NCBI RefSeq assembly: GCF_018885265.1
Contig: NZ_CP076538.1
Coordinates: 1,958,001-2,022,000 of the forward strand
Source: Amycolatopsis aidingensis
Lineage (GTDB): Bacteria > Actinomycetota > Actinomycetes > Mycobacteriales > Pseudonocardiaceae
Direction of reading: 5' to 3'
Length of the DNA: 64,000 nucleotides
The position numbers and the translations under genes are program-made. The notes beneath the pieces are model-generated. The model was not told the origin of the DNA. It searched no databases and saw only the letters and a program-made list of their open reading frames with translations. The stretch's first letter is position 1. The number at the start of each line of letters is the position of its first letter. Positions 18,277-26,368 of the stretch are shown here, piece after piece.

Positions 18277-18940
18277 GTCAGACCGTCATCGCAGCCCTCG
18301 TGTCGCCGTCATCGGCCTGGGCCGGTTCGGCGCCTCGCTCGCACGCGAGCTCGTCGCCCGCGGCTCGGAGGTGCTCGGCGTGGACGCGGACCCGCGCCGG
18401 GTGCAGCGCTATGCCGATGAGCTCACGCACACCGCCGCCGCGGACACCACCGACGAGGAGGCCCTTCGCCAGCTCGGGGTGCCGGAGTACCGGCACGCCG
18501 TGGTGGCCATCGGCAGCCATCTGGAATCCAGCATCCTCACCACCGCCCTGCTCACCGACTTCCGGATCCCGCGGATCTGGGCCAAGGCAACCAGCCGCCA
18601 GCACGGGGAGATCCTGCAGCGCATCGGCGCGCATCACGTGGTGCTACCCGAGCACGAGATGGGCGAGCGGGTGGCGCACCTGGTCACCGGCCGGATGCTC
18701 GACTTCATCGAGTTCGAGGACGACTACGCGATCGTGAAGACCCTGGCGCCGGACGAGGCGATCGGCAGGCCGCTGGCGGAGAGCGGACTGCGCACGAAGC
18801 ACGGCGTCACGGTCGTCGGGATCAAGCGGCGCGGGCAGGGCTTCACCTACGCCACCCAGGAAACCGTCATCCATCGCGACGACATTCTCATCGTCGCGGG
18901 CGAGACCAGGGACGTCGAGGATTTCGCCGATCTGACCTGA
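18269..18940 (+). CDS. K+ uptake regulatory subunit, KtrA/TrkA (RCK)
   Basis: The 223-residue cytoplasmic protein has an RCK_N Rossmann domain (VAVIGLGRFGASLARELV, ligand-binding Asp in GVDADPRR) and an RCK_C domain from about residue 140 (GRPLAESGLRTKHGVTVVG). It gates the membrane subunit according to ATP/ADP or NAD(H). The TTG at 18269 is preceded by GGAGGAG and overlaps the transporter stop. No other in-frame start fits the beginning of the Rossmann fold. Confidence 0.92.
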   Translation: MARSDRHRSPRVAVIGLGRFGASLARELVARGSEVLGVDADPRRVQRYADELTHTAAADTTDEEALRQLGVPEYRHAVVAIGSHLESSILTTALLTDFRIPRIWAKATSRQHGEILQRIGAHHVVLPEHEMGERVAHLVTGRMLDFIEFEDDYAIVKTLAPDEAIGRPLAESGLRTKHGVTVVGIKRRGQGFTYATQETVIHRDDILIVAGETRDVEDFADLT

Positions 18941-18977
18941 CGTGGGCCGTCCTTACGCCCTGCGGCGACACCATGCT

Positions 18978-19013
18978 AAGTTGGTCGCATGACTAACTTG
19001 GTCGATCGACCAA
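18978..19013. promoter_or_regulatory. TetR autoregulatory operator candidate over the start codon
   Basis: The near-perfect dyad AAGTTGGTC-GCAT-GACTAACTT (18978-18999) spans the ATG, and TTGGTCGATCGACCAA (18998-19013) is a perfect 16-bp palindrome within codons 4-9. A third GACCA/TGGTC dyad lies at 19040-19051. Overlapping TTGGTC boxes are typical TetR targets. Repressor binding here would block its own transcription. Confidence 0.65.
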
Positions 19014-19594
19014 ATTCGGGCCGGGGTGCCCGGCGGCGGGACCAGTTGGTCGAGGCCGGGGTGGCCCTGCTGGCCGAGGAAGGCTGGCCCGCCGTCACCA
19101 GCCGTGGAGTCGCCGAGCGGGCCGGGGCGAACCCCGGGCTGATCCACTACCACTTCGGCGGGCTGCCAGGACTGCATGCCGCGATCGCGTGCCGGGCGGG
19201 CGAGCTGGTCATCAACCCGGTGATCGCCGAGCTGCTGCGGGCCCCCGACGGGCAGGCCGCACTGCGGGCGGTACGCCGGATGCTGCCCGCGACCACCGAG
19301 GACGACCGGGTCACCCGGCTGGCCACCGAACTGATCGTCGGCGCGCGGCGCGCGCCCGAACTCGGCGAGGTGCTGTCCGAGCAGCTGCGGCAGGCGCGGG
19401 CGGAGCTGGCCGGGTGGCTGGAGCGGCGGCATCCGGAGCTGCCAGCCGAACGGCGCGCGGGCGCGGCCACCCTGCTGGCCGCCTTGCTCGATGGGCTGAT
19501 GCTGCACCGGATGCTCGACTCCGCACTGCCGGTGGCAGACGCGCTGGCCACACTGGACGAACTGATCGGAAGCGCGCGGAGGGAAAGGAACTGA
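18989..19594 (+). CDS. TetR-family repressor
   Basis: The 201-residue protein has the N-terminal TetR helix-turn-helix (QLVEAGVALLAEEGWPAVTS, VAERAGANPGLIHYHFGGLPGL) and a helical ligand-binding C-terminus. The ATG at 18989 lies inside the proposed operator and has no clear Shine-Dalgarno, so a leaderless transcript is possible. It is followed after 2 bp by a deazaflavin-dependent oxidoreductase gene with which it must be co-transcribed and which it likely represses. Confidence 0.88.
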   Translation: MTNLVDRPNSGRGARRRDQLVEAGVALLAEEGWPAVTSRGVAERAGANPGLIHYHFGGLPGLHAAIACRAGELVINPVIAELLRAPDGQAALRAVRRMLPATTEDDRVTRLATELIVGARRAPELGEVLSEQLRQARAELAGWLERRHPELPAERRAGAATLLAALLDGLMLHRMLDSALPVADALATLDELIGSARRERN

Positions 19595-19596
19595 CC

Positions 19597-20073
19597 ATGG
19601 AGATCGTCAAGCGGCCGGATCCGCCGAAGGGCCTCAGCAGGCTGCTGTACCGGCTGCCGATCCACCTCTACCGTGCCGGGTTCGGCTGGTTGCTCGGCCA
19701 GCGGTTCATGATGCTCACGCATACCGGCCGGGTGTCCGGCAAGCGGCGGCAGATCGTGATCGAGGTGGTCGAGCACGCGGCCGACGGCAGCTATCTCGCC
19801 GCCTCCGGTTTCGGCACCAAGGCGGACTGGTACCGCAACGTGCGCAAGCAACCGAATGTGACCATCCATATCGGACGTCGCTCGATTCCGGTTACCGCGG
19901 AGCAGCTGTCCGCCGAGGACGGTGCCGCGCTGATGGCCAGGTACGCCGGCCGCCACCCCAGGGCGGCCCGCAAACTCGCCAGCCTGATGGGCTTCATGGT
20001 GGACGGCGGTGCGGAGGACTACCGCGCGGTCGGCAGGGAGATCCCCTTCCTGCGTTTCGTCCCCCGCACCTGA
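19597..20073 (+). CDS. deazaflavin (F420)-dependent nitroreductase-family protein
   Basis: The 158-residue protein matches the DDN/split beta-barrel family, with MLTHTGRVSGKRRQIVIEVV, YLAASGFGTKADWYRNVRK and the downstream VTIHIGRRSIPVTAEQLS region. Such enzymes use reduced F420 on quinones, nitro compounds or other small molecules. GGAAAGGAA precedes the ATG. It is the second gene of the TetR operon. Its end meets 21-bp tandem repeats. Confidence 0.85.
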   Translation: MEIVKRPDPPKGLSRLLYRLPIHLYRAGFGWLLGQRFMMLTHTGRVSGKRRQIVIEVVEHAADGSYLAASGFGTKADWYRNVRKQPNVTIHIGRRSIPVTAEQLSAEDGAALMARYAGRHPRAARKLASLMGFMVDGGAEDYRAVGREIPFLRFVPRT

Positions 20074-20076
20074 ACC

Positions 20077-20160
20077 GTGTTTGCTCCCCACGCGCACGTG
20101 TTTGCCGTCCCCGTACGCGAGTTTGCTCGCCACGCGCACGAGTTTGCCGTTCCGGTACGC
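20077..20160 (-). repeat. 21-bp tandem repeat block, four units, convergent junction
   Basis: Exactly four 21-bp units start at 20077, 20098, 20119 and 20140. Each begins G(T/A)GTTTGC and ends with ACGCGCAC or GTACGC in alternation, so units 1/3 and 2/4 are more alike. On the minus strand they read as the GGCAAAC unit found at 3.3 kb. The block fills the gap between two convergent genes (ends 20073 and 20163). Confidence 0.88.
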
Positions 20161-20162
20161 GC

Positions 20163-21116
20163 TCACACCCGTTCGGCGTGTTCGGCGTACCACTGAAAGG
20201 TGCGCCGGACCCCCTCGGCGAGTTCCACCTTCGGCTCGTACCCGGTGAGCGCGCGCAGCTTGGCCAGGTCCGGGCAGCGCCGGGCCACCGACCCGGGAGG
20301 CGCGGGCAGCGGGTCCAGCCGCGGCCGGTGGCCCGCCAGCCGCAGCACCAGCTCGGCCAGGTCGGCGATCGTGGTCTCGGTGTCGTTGCCGATGTGCACG
20401 ATCTCGCCCGCCGCCGCCCCGGTGCCCATCAGCCGGACCATCGCCTCGACGGCGTCGTCCACATGGCAGAAGGCCCGCATCTGCTCGCTGCCGTACACCG
20501 GGAACGGGTCCTCACCCCCGATCGCGCGCAGGGACAGCTCAGGGATCACGTGATCCGCACCCATCCGCGGCCCGTACACATTGTGGAACCTGCCGATGAC
20601 ATAAGGGATTCCCTTGGCCCGCGCGGTGTGCACCACCGCGGCCTCGCCGCACAGCTTGCTCACCGCGTAGGCGAAGCGGGGCGCGGTGACGTCCCGCACC
20701 ATCAGCGGTACGGTCTCCGGCGTCGGCACCGCGACCACCCCCGCGCTCACCCCGCCGGCATAGACCTCGCTGGTGGAGGCGAAGAACAGCCGGGTGCCCG
20801 GTTCCAGCCAGTCCAGCAGGTGCAGCAGGCTGAGCGTGTTGGTCCGGATGACCCTGGCCGGGTCCCGCTCGACATTGCGCACCCCGACCACCGCGGCCAG
20901 CAGGTAGACCTGGTCCCAGCCTGCCGGGAGCTCCCGGTAGGCCGCCGGATCGGTGAGATCGGCGTGCAGCACCGGTGCGGACAGCGCGGCCAGCTCCGGA
21001 TCGTCCTTTCCCCGCGAAAAATTGTCCACAATGGTCACCTGGTGTCCGTCGGCCAGCAGCCGCCTGCTCAGGTGCAGCCCGATGAACCCGGCGCCACCCA
21101 GTACCAGCACCCTCAT
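20163..21116 (-). CDS. NAD-dependent nucleotide-sugar epimerase/dehydratase
   Basis: The 317-residue SDR protein has the NAD-binding VLVLGGAGFIGLHLSRRLL, DNFSRGKDD, the Ser in FFASTSEVYAG and YAVSKLCGE catalytic YxxxK. HNVYGPRMG and RAFCHVDDA support a UDP-sugar epimerase or UDP-glucuronate decarboxylase-like role. Its ATG overlaps the stop of the nucleotide-sugar dehydrogenase (ATGA). It is the last gene of the nine-gene polysaccharide operon, so it likely acts on the product of that dehydrogenase. Confidence 0.87.
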   Translation of the reverse strand: MRVLVLGGAGFIGLHLSRRLLADGHQVTIVDNFSRGKDDPELAALSAPVLHADLTDPAAYRELPAGWDQVYLLAAVVGVRNVERDPARVIRTNTLSLLHLLDWLEPGTRLFFASTSEVYAGGVSAGVVAVPTPETVPLMVRDVTAPRFAYAVSKLCGEAAVVHTARAKGIPYVIGRFHNVYGPRMGADHVIPELSLRAIGGEDPFPVYGSEQMRAFCHVDDAVEAMVRLMGTGAAAGEIVHIGNDTETTIADLAELVLRLAGHRPRLDPLPAPPGSVARRCPDLAKLRALTGYEPKVELAEGVRRTFQWYAEHAERV

Positions 21117-22414
21117 CGGCCCACCGCCGTCACGACCGGGGCCGGTTCGTAGCCGAGCCCGGCGTAGCGCACCCCGCGCCCGATGATCGCGGCCGCGTCC
21201 AGGATCCGCCAGGAGTCGTACACCAGCCGGACCGGGGAGCCGTCGAGCAGTCCGGCGGCGTCCATCGCGCGATAGTCGGGATGATCGGTGATCAGCAGCA
21301 CCGCATCCGCCTCCCGGAAGCACCGCGTCAGGTCCGCGGGCTCCCCGCCGTGCTCCCTGATCACCTCCGGCGAGACGAGCGGGTCGTGGCCGAGTACCCG
21401 CAGCCCCGCGGTGGCGAACACCGGCATCATCGCGGCGATCGGGGTGCCGCGCATATCGTCGGTGGGCGGCCAGCCCTTGTACGCCCAGCCCAGCACGGCC
21501 AGCGTCTTGCCGGAGGGCGCCATCAGCTCGCGCACCCGCCGGGCCACGTGCACCGGCAGCCGCTCGTTCAACGTCCGCGCCGCGCCGATCACCGGCGGCA
21601 GGTGCCCACTGCGCTGCGCGCCCGCCAGCATGATGTACGGGTCCTTGGAAAGGCAGCCGCCGCCGACGTACCCCGGCTTGGCGATATCCGGCCGCGGGTA
21701 GTGCAGGTTGGTCGCCCTGATCACCTCGAGCGGGTCGAGCCCAAGCCGTTCGGTCAGCAGGGCCACCTCGTTGCCGAAGGAGTAGATGACATCGGTGTGG
21801 CAGTTGTTGGTGAGCTTCACCAGCTCCGCGGTCTCCAGGCTGGACACCCCGACGACCTCCCTGGTGAACCCACCGAACAGGGCCAGCCCGCGTTCCAGGC
21901 TCGCCTCGTCCAGCCCGCCGACCACCTGCGGCAGCTCGACCAGCTCGCGTAACGCCTGCCCCTGGATCGTGCGTTCCGGGGCCATCACCAGATGTGCCGA
22001 GCCCCATGCCGCCAGCAGCGGCGACAGCACCACCTCCCGGCTGCTGCCGACCGGAACGGTACTGCGCACCACCACCAGCGTGTCCGGGGCGCACCGCAGC
22101 GCCACCTGCTCGGCCGCCGCGGCCAGGTTGCGCAGGTAGGGTTCGTGCGTCGCCTCGTCCACCGGGGTGGACACGCAGATGATCGCGACGTCCACCGTTT
22201 CGGGCGGTAGTTCGGCTGAGACCAGGATGTTCCGTTCGAGCTGTTCGGCGAACACCTCCGGCACGCCGGGCTCGTAGATATGCGGTTTCCCCCTGCGCAG
22301 GGCGTCCAGCACCGCGGGCGAGGTGTCCACGCCGTACACCTGGTAGCCCGCGCGGGCCAGTGCGGCGGTCAGGGTGAGGCCGACGTAGCCCATTCCGATG
22401 ATGCCGATCTTCAT
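21113..22414 (-). CDS. nucleotide-sugar (UDP-hexose/HexNAc) dehydrogenase
   Basis: The 433-residue protein has the N-terminal Rossmann motif IGIIGMGYVGLTLTAALA, ICVSTPVDE, VVRSTVPVGSS, the substrate helix VKLTNNCHTDV, the catalytic Cys in GGGCLSKDP and the C-terminal LGWAYKGWPPTDDMRGTP. It makes a UDP-uronic acid by two NAD-linked oxidations. AAAGGAGTG lies 3-8 nt upstream of its ATG, inside the end of the GH114 gene. Whether it uses UDP-Glc, UDP-GlcNAc or UDP-GalNAc is not visible. Confidence 0.9.
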   Translation of the reverse strand: MKIGIIGMGYVGLTLTAALARAGYQVYGVDTSPAVLDALRRGKPHIYEPGVPEVFAEQLERNILVSAELPPETVDVAIICVSTPVDEATHEPYLRNLAAAAEQVALRCAPDTLVVVRSTVPVGSSREVVLSPLLAAWGSAHLVMAPERTIQGQALRELVELPQVVGGLDEASLERGLALFGGFTREVVGVSSLETAELVKLTNNCHTDVIYSFGNEVALLTERLGLDPLEVIRATNLHYPRPDIAKPGYVGGGCLSKDPYIMLAGAQRSGHLPPVIGAARTLNERLPVHVARRVRELMAPSGKTLAVLGWAYKGWPPTDDMRGTPIAAMMPVFATAGLRVLGHDPLVSPEVIREHGGEPADLTRCFREADAVLLITDHPDYRAMDAAGLLDGSPVRLVYDSWRILDAAAIIGRGVRYAGLGYEPAPVVTAVGR

Positions 22415-22415
22415 T

Positions 22416-23345
22416 TCACTCCTTTTCGGACAGTTCTGAGCACGGTGCGGACACCTGGTCGAGCTCCAGGGTGGTGACGTATCCTGCGAAGCCCTCCTCG
22501 CGGTAGCGGTGGCAGGCGTGCCGGATGTTCTCCGCCCTCCGGGCGTAGTCCACGGCGAGCACGAACTTCCCCGCGTCCCGTACGGCCCTTGCCTCGGCGA
22601 GATTGGTCCGGCAGAAGTCCTTGGTGCAGGGCCGGTCGGTGGCAAGGAAGAACAGCTCCTCCATGCCGATCCCGTCGATCGCTTCCAGGTAACCGGGATA
22701 CTTGCGTAGTTCCGGCGAGTTCTGCGGGACGATAAGGAAGTCCGGATCGGCGGCTTTGGCGTAGGCACTGGTGCGCCCGATCAGCTCGACCATCTTGCGG
22801 CCGAGGGTCTCCCTCCGCTCACCGGGGACCAGGGCGAGGTCGATCTCCTCGTAGGCGAGCGGGGTGTCCAGGTACACCCCGTCGAACCCGGCCCGCAGCG
22901 CCTGGTCCAGCCGTGGCCGCACCGCCTGGTCCCACCACTGTGGACTCCAGTAGCGCACGAAGTACTCGCCGGGCCACGTTTCCCACTCGTTCAGCACGAG
23001 TTGCGGATTCTCGTTACGGAACGTGCGGAAGTCGGGCCGGAAGTTCTCCAGCGAGCCCAGCTCGAAGTAGGCGAGCACCCGCTTGCCGGAAGCTCGCAGC
23101 GCGTCGATCTCCGTCGCGGTGAAGTACGCGGACCCGGCGTCCCTTGCCAGGTCGATCACCGCCAGCTGGTGTTCGCCCGAGGCGAGCTCGGTGAGCCCGC
23201 CGTCGTGGTAGTTCTGCAGCTGGTAGACGAAATCGGTGACCCGCCCGGGAACAGGGGCAGGCTCGGTCGGCGGATCGTCGGCGGCGCACCCGGCGAGGCA
23301 GGACGCGAGCGTGAGGCACAGCCCGGCCCGCCGCAACCGGGTCAT
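22416..23345 (-). CDS. lipoprotein GH114-family glycoside hydrolase (alpha-1,4 polygalactosaminidase-like)
   Basis: A lipobox (LASCLAGC, Cys20) is followed by a TIM barrel of the GH114/TM1410 type with VYQLQNYHDG, LAVIDLARDAG, VLAYFELGSLEN, GFDGVYLDTPLAYEE and the late MEELFFL and FVLAVDYA strands. GH114 enzymes (fungal Ega3, the PelA hydrolase domain is related in function) cut alpha-1,4-linked galactosamine polymers. Lipid anchoring puts it outside the membrane, where it could trim polymer made by the same operon. Its start overlaps the upstream epimerase (ATGA). Confidence 0.85.
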   Translation of the reverse strand: MTRLRRAGLCLTLASCLAGCAADDPPTEPAPVPGRVTDFVYQLQNYHDGGLTELASGEHQLAVIDLARDAGSAYFTATEIDALRASGKRVLAYFELGSLENFRPDFRTFRNENPQLVLNEWETWPGEYFVRYWSPQWWDQAVRPRLDQALRAGFDGVYLDTPLAYEEIDLALVPGERRETLGRKMVELIGRTSAYAKAADPDFLIVPQNSPELRKYPGYLEAIDGIGMEELFFLATDRPCTKDFCRTNLAEARAVRDAGKFVLAVDYARRAENIRHACHRYREEGFAGYVTTLELDQVSAPCSELSEKE

Positions 23346-24256
23346 CCCTGCTCCCAGGCCGCGCGGACCATGGCGCGCAGGTCGTACCGGGGAGCCCAGT
23401 CGAGTGCCTGTCTGATCCGGGTCAGGTCCGCCGCGATCCAGTTCACCGCGCTGGACCGGGTGGGCGCCGGTTCGGACTCGTGGATCTCACCGCGGAAACC
23501 CGCCGTCTCGGCCAGCAGGCGCACCGCGTCCCGCGCCGCCACCGCGATCCCGCTGCCGACGTTGAGTACCCGGTCCTTGAGCCAGTCCACCAGGGCCGCC
23601 TCCCTGACCGCGGTGGCGACATCGCGGACGTCCACGAAGTCCCGGTGGGCGTCCAGGGGCCCGAGCCGGATGTGGTCGCGGCCGCGGGCCATGGCGTCGC
23701 GCAGCCCGGCGGCCGCCCTGCCGAGCAGGTTCTCGGCGGGAAGGCCCGGCCCGACCGGGTTGAACAGCCGCAGCGCCACGGCGTCCACCCGGCCCTGCTC
23801 GCCGGCCAGCCTGGCCAGCTGGGTACTGGCAAGGCGGGTGGCGCCGTAGGGTGCCACCGGGCTGGTCGGGTCGTTCTCTGCGACCGGCTGGCCCACCGGG
23901 ACCACCCCGTACTCGGCGGCCGACCCGAGTACCACCAGCCTGGCTCCCCGGGCGTGCTCGGCTATCGCATCCAGCAGCCTGGCCGTGACCAGTACGTTCG
24001 CCTCGACGAGCTCGGTGGTGCGGCCGGAGAGCCGCCCGGCGCAGTTGATCACGGCGTCCGGCCGGACCCGCCGGAGCACGGCCGGCAGCTCGTCCGTACC
24101 AGCCGCCACCAGGTCGTGCCGGATCCAGTCCTTGCCGTCCGGCGCCGAACGTCCCGCGCGGACCAGTACGCCCACCCGCGGGTCCTCAGCCAGTGCGGCT
24201 GCGACCTGGCTGCCGAGGAATCCGGTCGCGCCGAACAGCAGCACTCGCGCCGGCAT
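23342..24256 (-). CDS. NAD-dependent epimerase/dehydratase
   Basis: The 304-residue SDR protein begins RVLLFGATGFLGSQVAAAL and has VVLGSAAEYG and the catalytic YGATR in place of YxxxK, with RLFNPVGPGLP and HRDFVDVRDVA. The lysine is replaced by Arg after Tyr-Gly-Ala-Thr, which is unusual for an active SDR and should be checked in an alignment. It lies between the nucleotidyltransferase and GH114 genes with ATGA overlaps at both ends, so it is expected to make or alter the sugar donor. Confidence 0.8.
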   Translation of the reverse strand: MPARVLLFGATGFLGSQVAAALAEDPRVGVLVRAGRSAPDGKDWIRHDLVAAGTDELPAVLRRVRPDAVINCAGRLSGRTTELVEANVLVTARLLDAIAEHARGARLVVLGSAAEYGVVPVGQPVAENDPTSPVAPYGATRLASTQLARLAGEQGRVDAVALRLFNPVGPGLPAENLLGRAAAGLRDAMARGRDHIRLGPLDAHRDFVDVRDVATAVREAALVDWLKDRVLNVGSGIAVAARDAVRLLAETAGFRGEIHESEPAPTRSSAVNWIAADLTRIRQALDWAPRYDLRAMVRAAWEQG

Positions 24257-24996
24257 CAGGCGAATTCCAGGTTCGCCGTATCGCTGGCGGCAGGCAGCAG
24301 CGCGGGCCGGAGCCGTTCGAAGTTGCGGTTGGCTTCGTCGTAGTCGTCCGGCCGCCCGATGTCCAGCCAGTAGCCATCGAACTCGTACACCTTCGGATTG
24401 ACCTGCCTGGACAGCAGGTCCAGTACCAGCTCGTCGAAGCCGAACGGGACGTTGCGCGGGTACGGGGAGAGTGTCTTGCGGGAGAGGGCGTACACGCCCA
24501 TGCTCACCCCGTAGGACAGGGTCGGCTTCTCGTGGAAGTCCACGATATGCCCATCGGTGGTCTCCAGCGTGCCGAAGTCGATCTTCACTTCGCGCTGGTA
24601 GGTGGCCACGGTCAGCGCGGACGTGGACTGCTCGTGCGCGCGTAACAGTGCGGCGTAGTCCAGCGTGGTCAGTACGTCCCCGTTCATCACCAGGAAGTTC
24701 TCCGGCAGCTGGTCGAGGAAGTTCAGCAGCGGGCCGATGGTGGACAGCGGCCGCGCCTCCGCGGCGTAGTCGATCCGCAGGCCCCAGCGTTCCCCGTCGC
24801 CCGCGAACGCGCGGATGAGCGAGCCGAGGTGCCCGATGGCCAGGGTGACCCGGTCGAAGCCGCAGGCCTTCAGTTGTTGCAGGATGATGTCGAGAATCGC
24901 GTACTCCCCGCCGATCGGAACCAGCGGTTTGGGCAGTGCCGTGGTGTACGGCCGCAGCCGGACACCCTCTCCGCCCGCCAGTATGGCCGCATGCAT
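24256..24996 (-). CDS. sugar-1-phosphate nucleotidyltransferase
   Basis: The 246-residue protein starts with the GT-A nucleotidyltransferase loop AAILAGGEGVRLRPYT and has LPKPLVPIGG, ENFLVMNGDVLT, the NGD metal site, VDFHEKPTLSYGVSMGVYA and WLDIGRPDDY. It would activate a hexose-1-phosphate as an NDP-sugar. Start ATG 24996 is 13 bp after the membrane-protein gene and has GGAAGGGA upstream. Which nucleotide and sugar are used cannot be told. Confidence 0.9.
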   Translation of the reverse strand: MHAAILAGGEGVRLRPYTTALPKPLVPIGGEYAILDIILQQLKACGFDRVTLAIGHLGSLIRAFAGDGERWGLRIDYAAEARPLSTIGPLLNFLDQLPENFLVMNGDVLTTLDYAALLRAHEQSTSALTVATYQREVKIDFGTLETTDGHIVDFHEKPTLSYGVSMGVYALSRKTLSPYPRNVPFGFDELVLDLLSRQVNPKVYEFDGYWLDIGRPDDYDEANRNFERLRPALLPAASDTANLEFA

Positions 24997-25009
24997 GAAG
25001 ATCCCTTCC

Positions 25010-26368
25010 TTATTGGTAGTGGTGAACCCGTCCAAGACTGGTGCGCAGGGCGGCCAGCAGAAGCAACAGCAACAGGGCACTGCTGCCGAAGAAGATCGGG
25101 ATCTCGCCGTGCGGTTCGAGGAACCGCGCGAGGGTCAGCGTCGCCAGCACGTTCACCGCCACCATCCCGGCGGCAACGCCCAGCAGTCGGCCCGCCTGAC
25201 CGCGATTGGCCAGCACGAAACCCGCGAAGTACGCCGAACCGAGCAGGATGTGCGCGTCCACCAGCAGGGCGCCGCGTGAGGTCAGCAGCCCGGCGGCGGC
25301 GAGGGTGCCGAGCAGCAGCAGACCGAGCCCGCCGAGCACCAGCAGGCAGGCGGTGAGCTCGCGCAGCAGCACCCGCCACACCGCCGAGCTGAACCCGGCG
25401 GCCGAGCTCGCCTTCCGCAGCAGGCCCGCCGCCTGCTCGTCGAACCGGTGTGAGCGCCACTCCAGGGTTCCCATCGCCAGCACCAGCGGTGCCGCCGCCA
25501 CCGCCAGCTCCCAGCCGGCGGTCACGTACCGCGCGGCGGTGAACAGCAACAGCGCCGCACAGGCCGCCGCGTAGCACATCGCGGGCAGCACGATCCGTGC
25601 CAGGCCGCCGAATCCCGGCAGCCTTCCGGGCTCCCTCGTCGCCAGCGCGGCGGCGAGAACCAGCAGCAGCACCGAAAGCCCCGCGGCGAGCAGGGCGGAC
25701 ACCGTGGTGGTCCCTGCCCGGCCGGAGGCGAGGTGGACCAATCCGGCAAGGCAGCCGGGCACCATCAGCAGGGCCACCCGGTGCTCCAGCCCGCGGAACA
25801 CCAGGATCCCGGTGGCGAGCTGGAAAGCCACCTGCGCCACGGCAAAGGCGAGCACACCGGCCCCGTACCCGCCGAGTGCGGCCAGCACCGCGGCACCTGC
25901 GGCCGCGAACGCGACTCCGGCCAGTGCGAACGCCCGCATCGCCATGGCGGCCGCCGCGGGCCGCCCGGTACCGGTCAGCCAATGCGCCGCCGCGGCCATG
26001 CCCATCCCGAACACCCAGCCCGACGCCGTGGCGAACACCAGCGCGGGCACCGCGGCCGCCATGCCGAGCGCGTGGAACACCGCCGGGTACACCAGGGTCG
26101 GCAGGGCGTACAGCGGGCCGTGCAACAGCACCGGGAGCCGCCGTGCCGGTGGCCGCCGTGTCTCCTCCGGCTGCGCGAGCCGGGCGCCGCCAAGCGCACC
26201 GAGCACCGTGCCGGCGAGGGCGAAGACGTCCCGGTGCCCGTAGGAGTCCCTGGCCACGGCGTCGGTGACGCCCTTGCTCTCCAGGGTCGCGGCCACGTGC
26301 AGCTCGTCCGCCGGTGCGGGCAGGCTGCCGCCGACCGTGCGCACCAGTTCCGCCGTCGGCTCCGCCAT
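25010..26368 (-). CDS. polytopic membrane protein, PelG/flippase-like
   Basis: The 452-residue protein has about 60 soluble N-terminal residues (ELHVAATLESKGVTDAVARD) and then 11-12 hydrophobic segments with short loops. It follows the PelF-like glycosyltransferase gene with an ATGA overlap. PelG, the MATE-like partner of PelF, has this position and topology in Pel loci, so I propose a polymer-export or flippase role. Sequence identity to PelG could not be tested. Another integral membrane component of polymer synthesis is possible. Confidence 0.6.
   Translation of the reverse strand: MAEPTAELVRTVGGSLPAPADELHVAATLESKGVTDAVARDSYGHRDVFALAGTVLGALGGARLAQPEETRRPPARRLPVLLHGPLYALPTLVYPAVFHALGMAAAVPALVFATASGWVFGMGMAAAAHWLTGTGRPAAAAMAMRAFALAGVAFAAAGAAVLAALGGYGAGVLAFAVAQVAFQLATGILVFRGLEHRVALLMVPGCLAGLVHLASGRAGTTTVSALLAAGLSVLLLVLAAALATREPGRLPGFGGLARIVLPAMCYAAACAALLLFTAARYVTAGWELAVAAAPLVLAMGTLEWRSHRFDEQAAGLLRKASSAAGFSSAVWRVLLRELTACLLVLGGLGLLLLGTLAAAGLLTSRGALLVDAHILLGSAYFAGFVLANRGQAGRLLGVAAGMVAVNVLATLTLARFLEPHGEIPIFFGSSALLLLLLLAALRTSLGRVHHYQ

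Noticed and set aside
19040..19051. Third GACCA/TGGTC dyad in the tetR coding region as a separate operator
   Set aside because: It encodes conserved helix-1 residues (QLVEAG) and may be coincidence; only mentioned together with the stronger sites.
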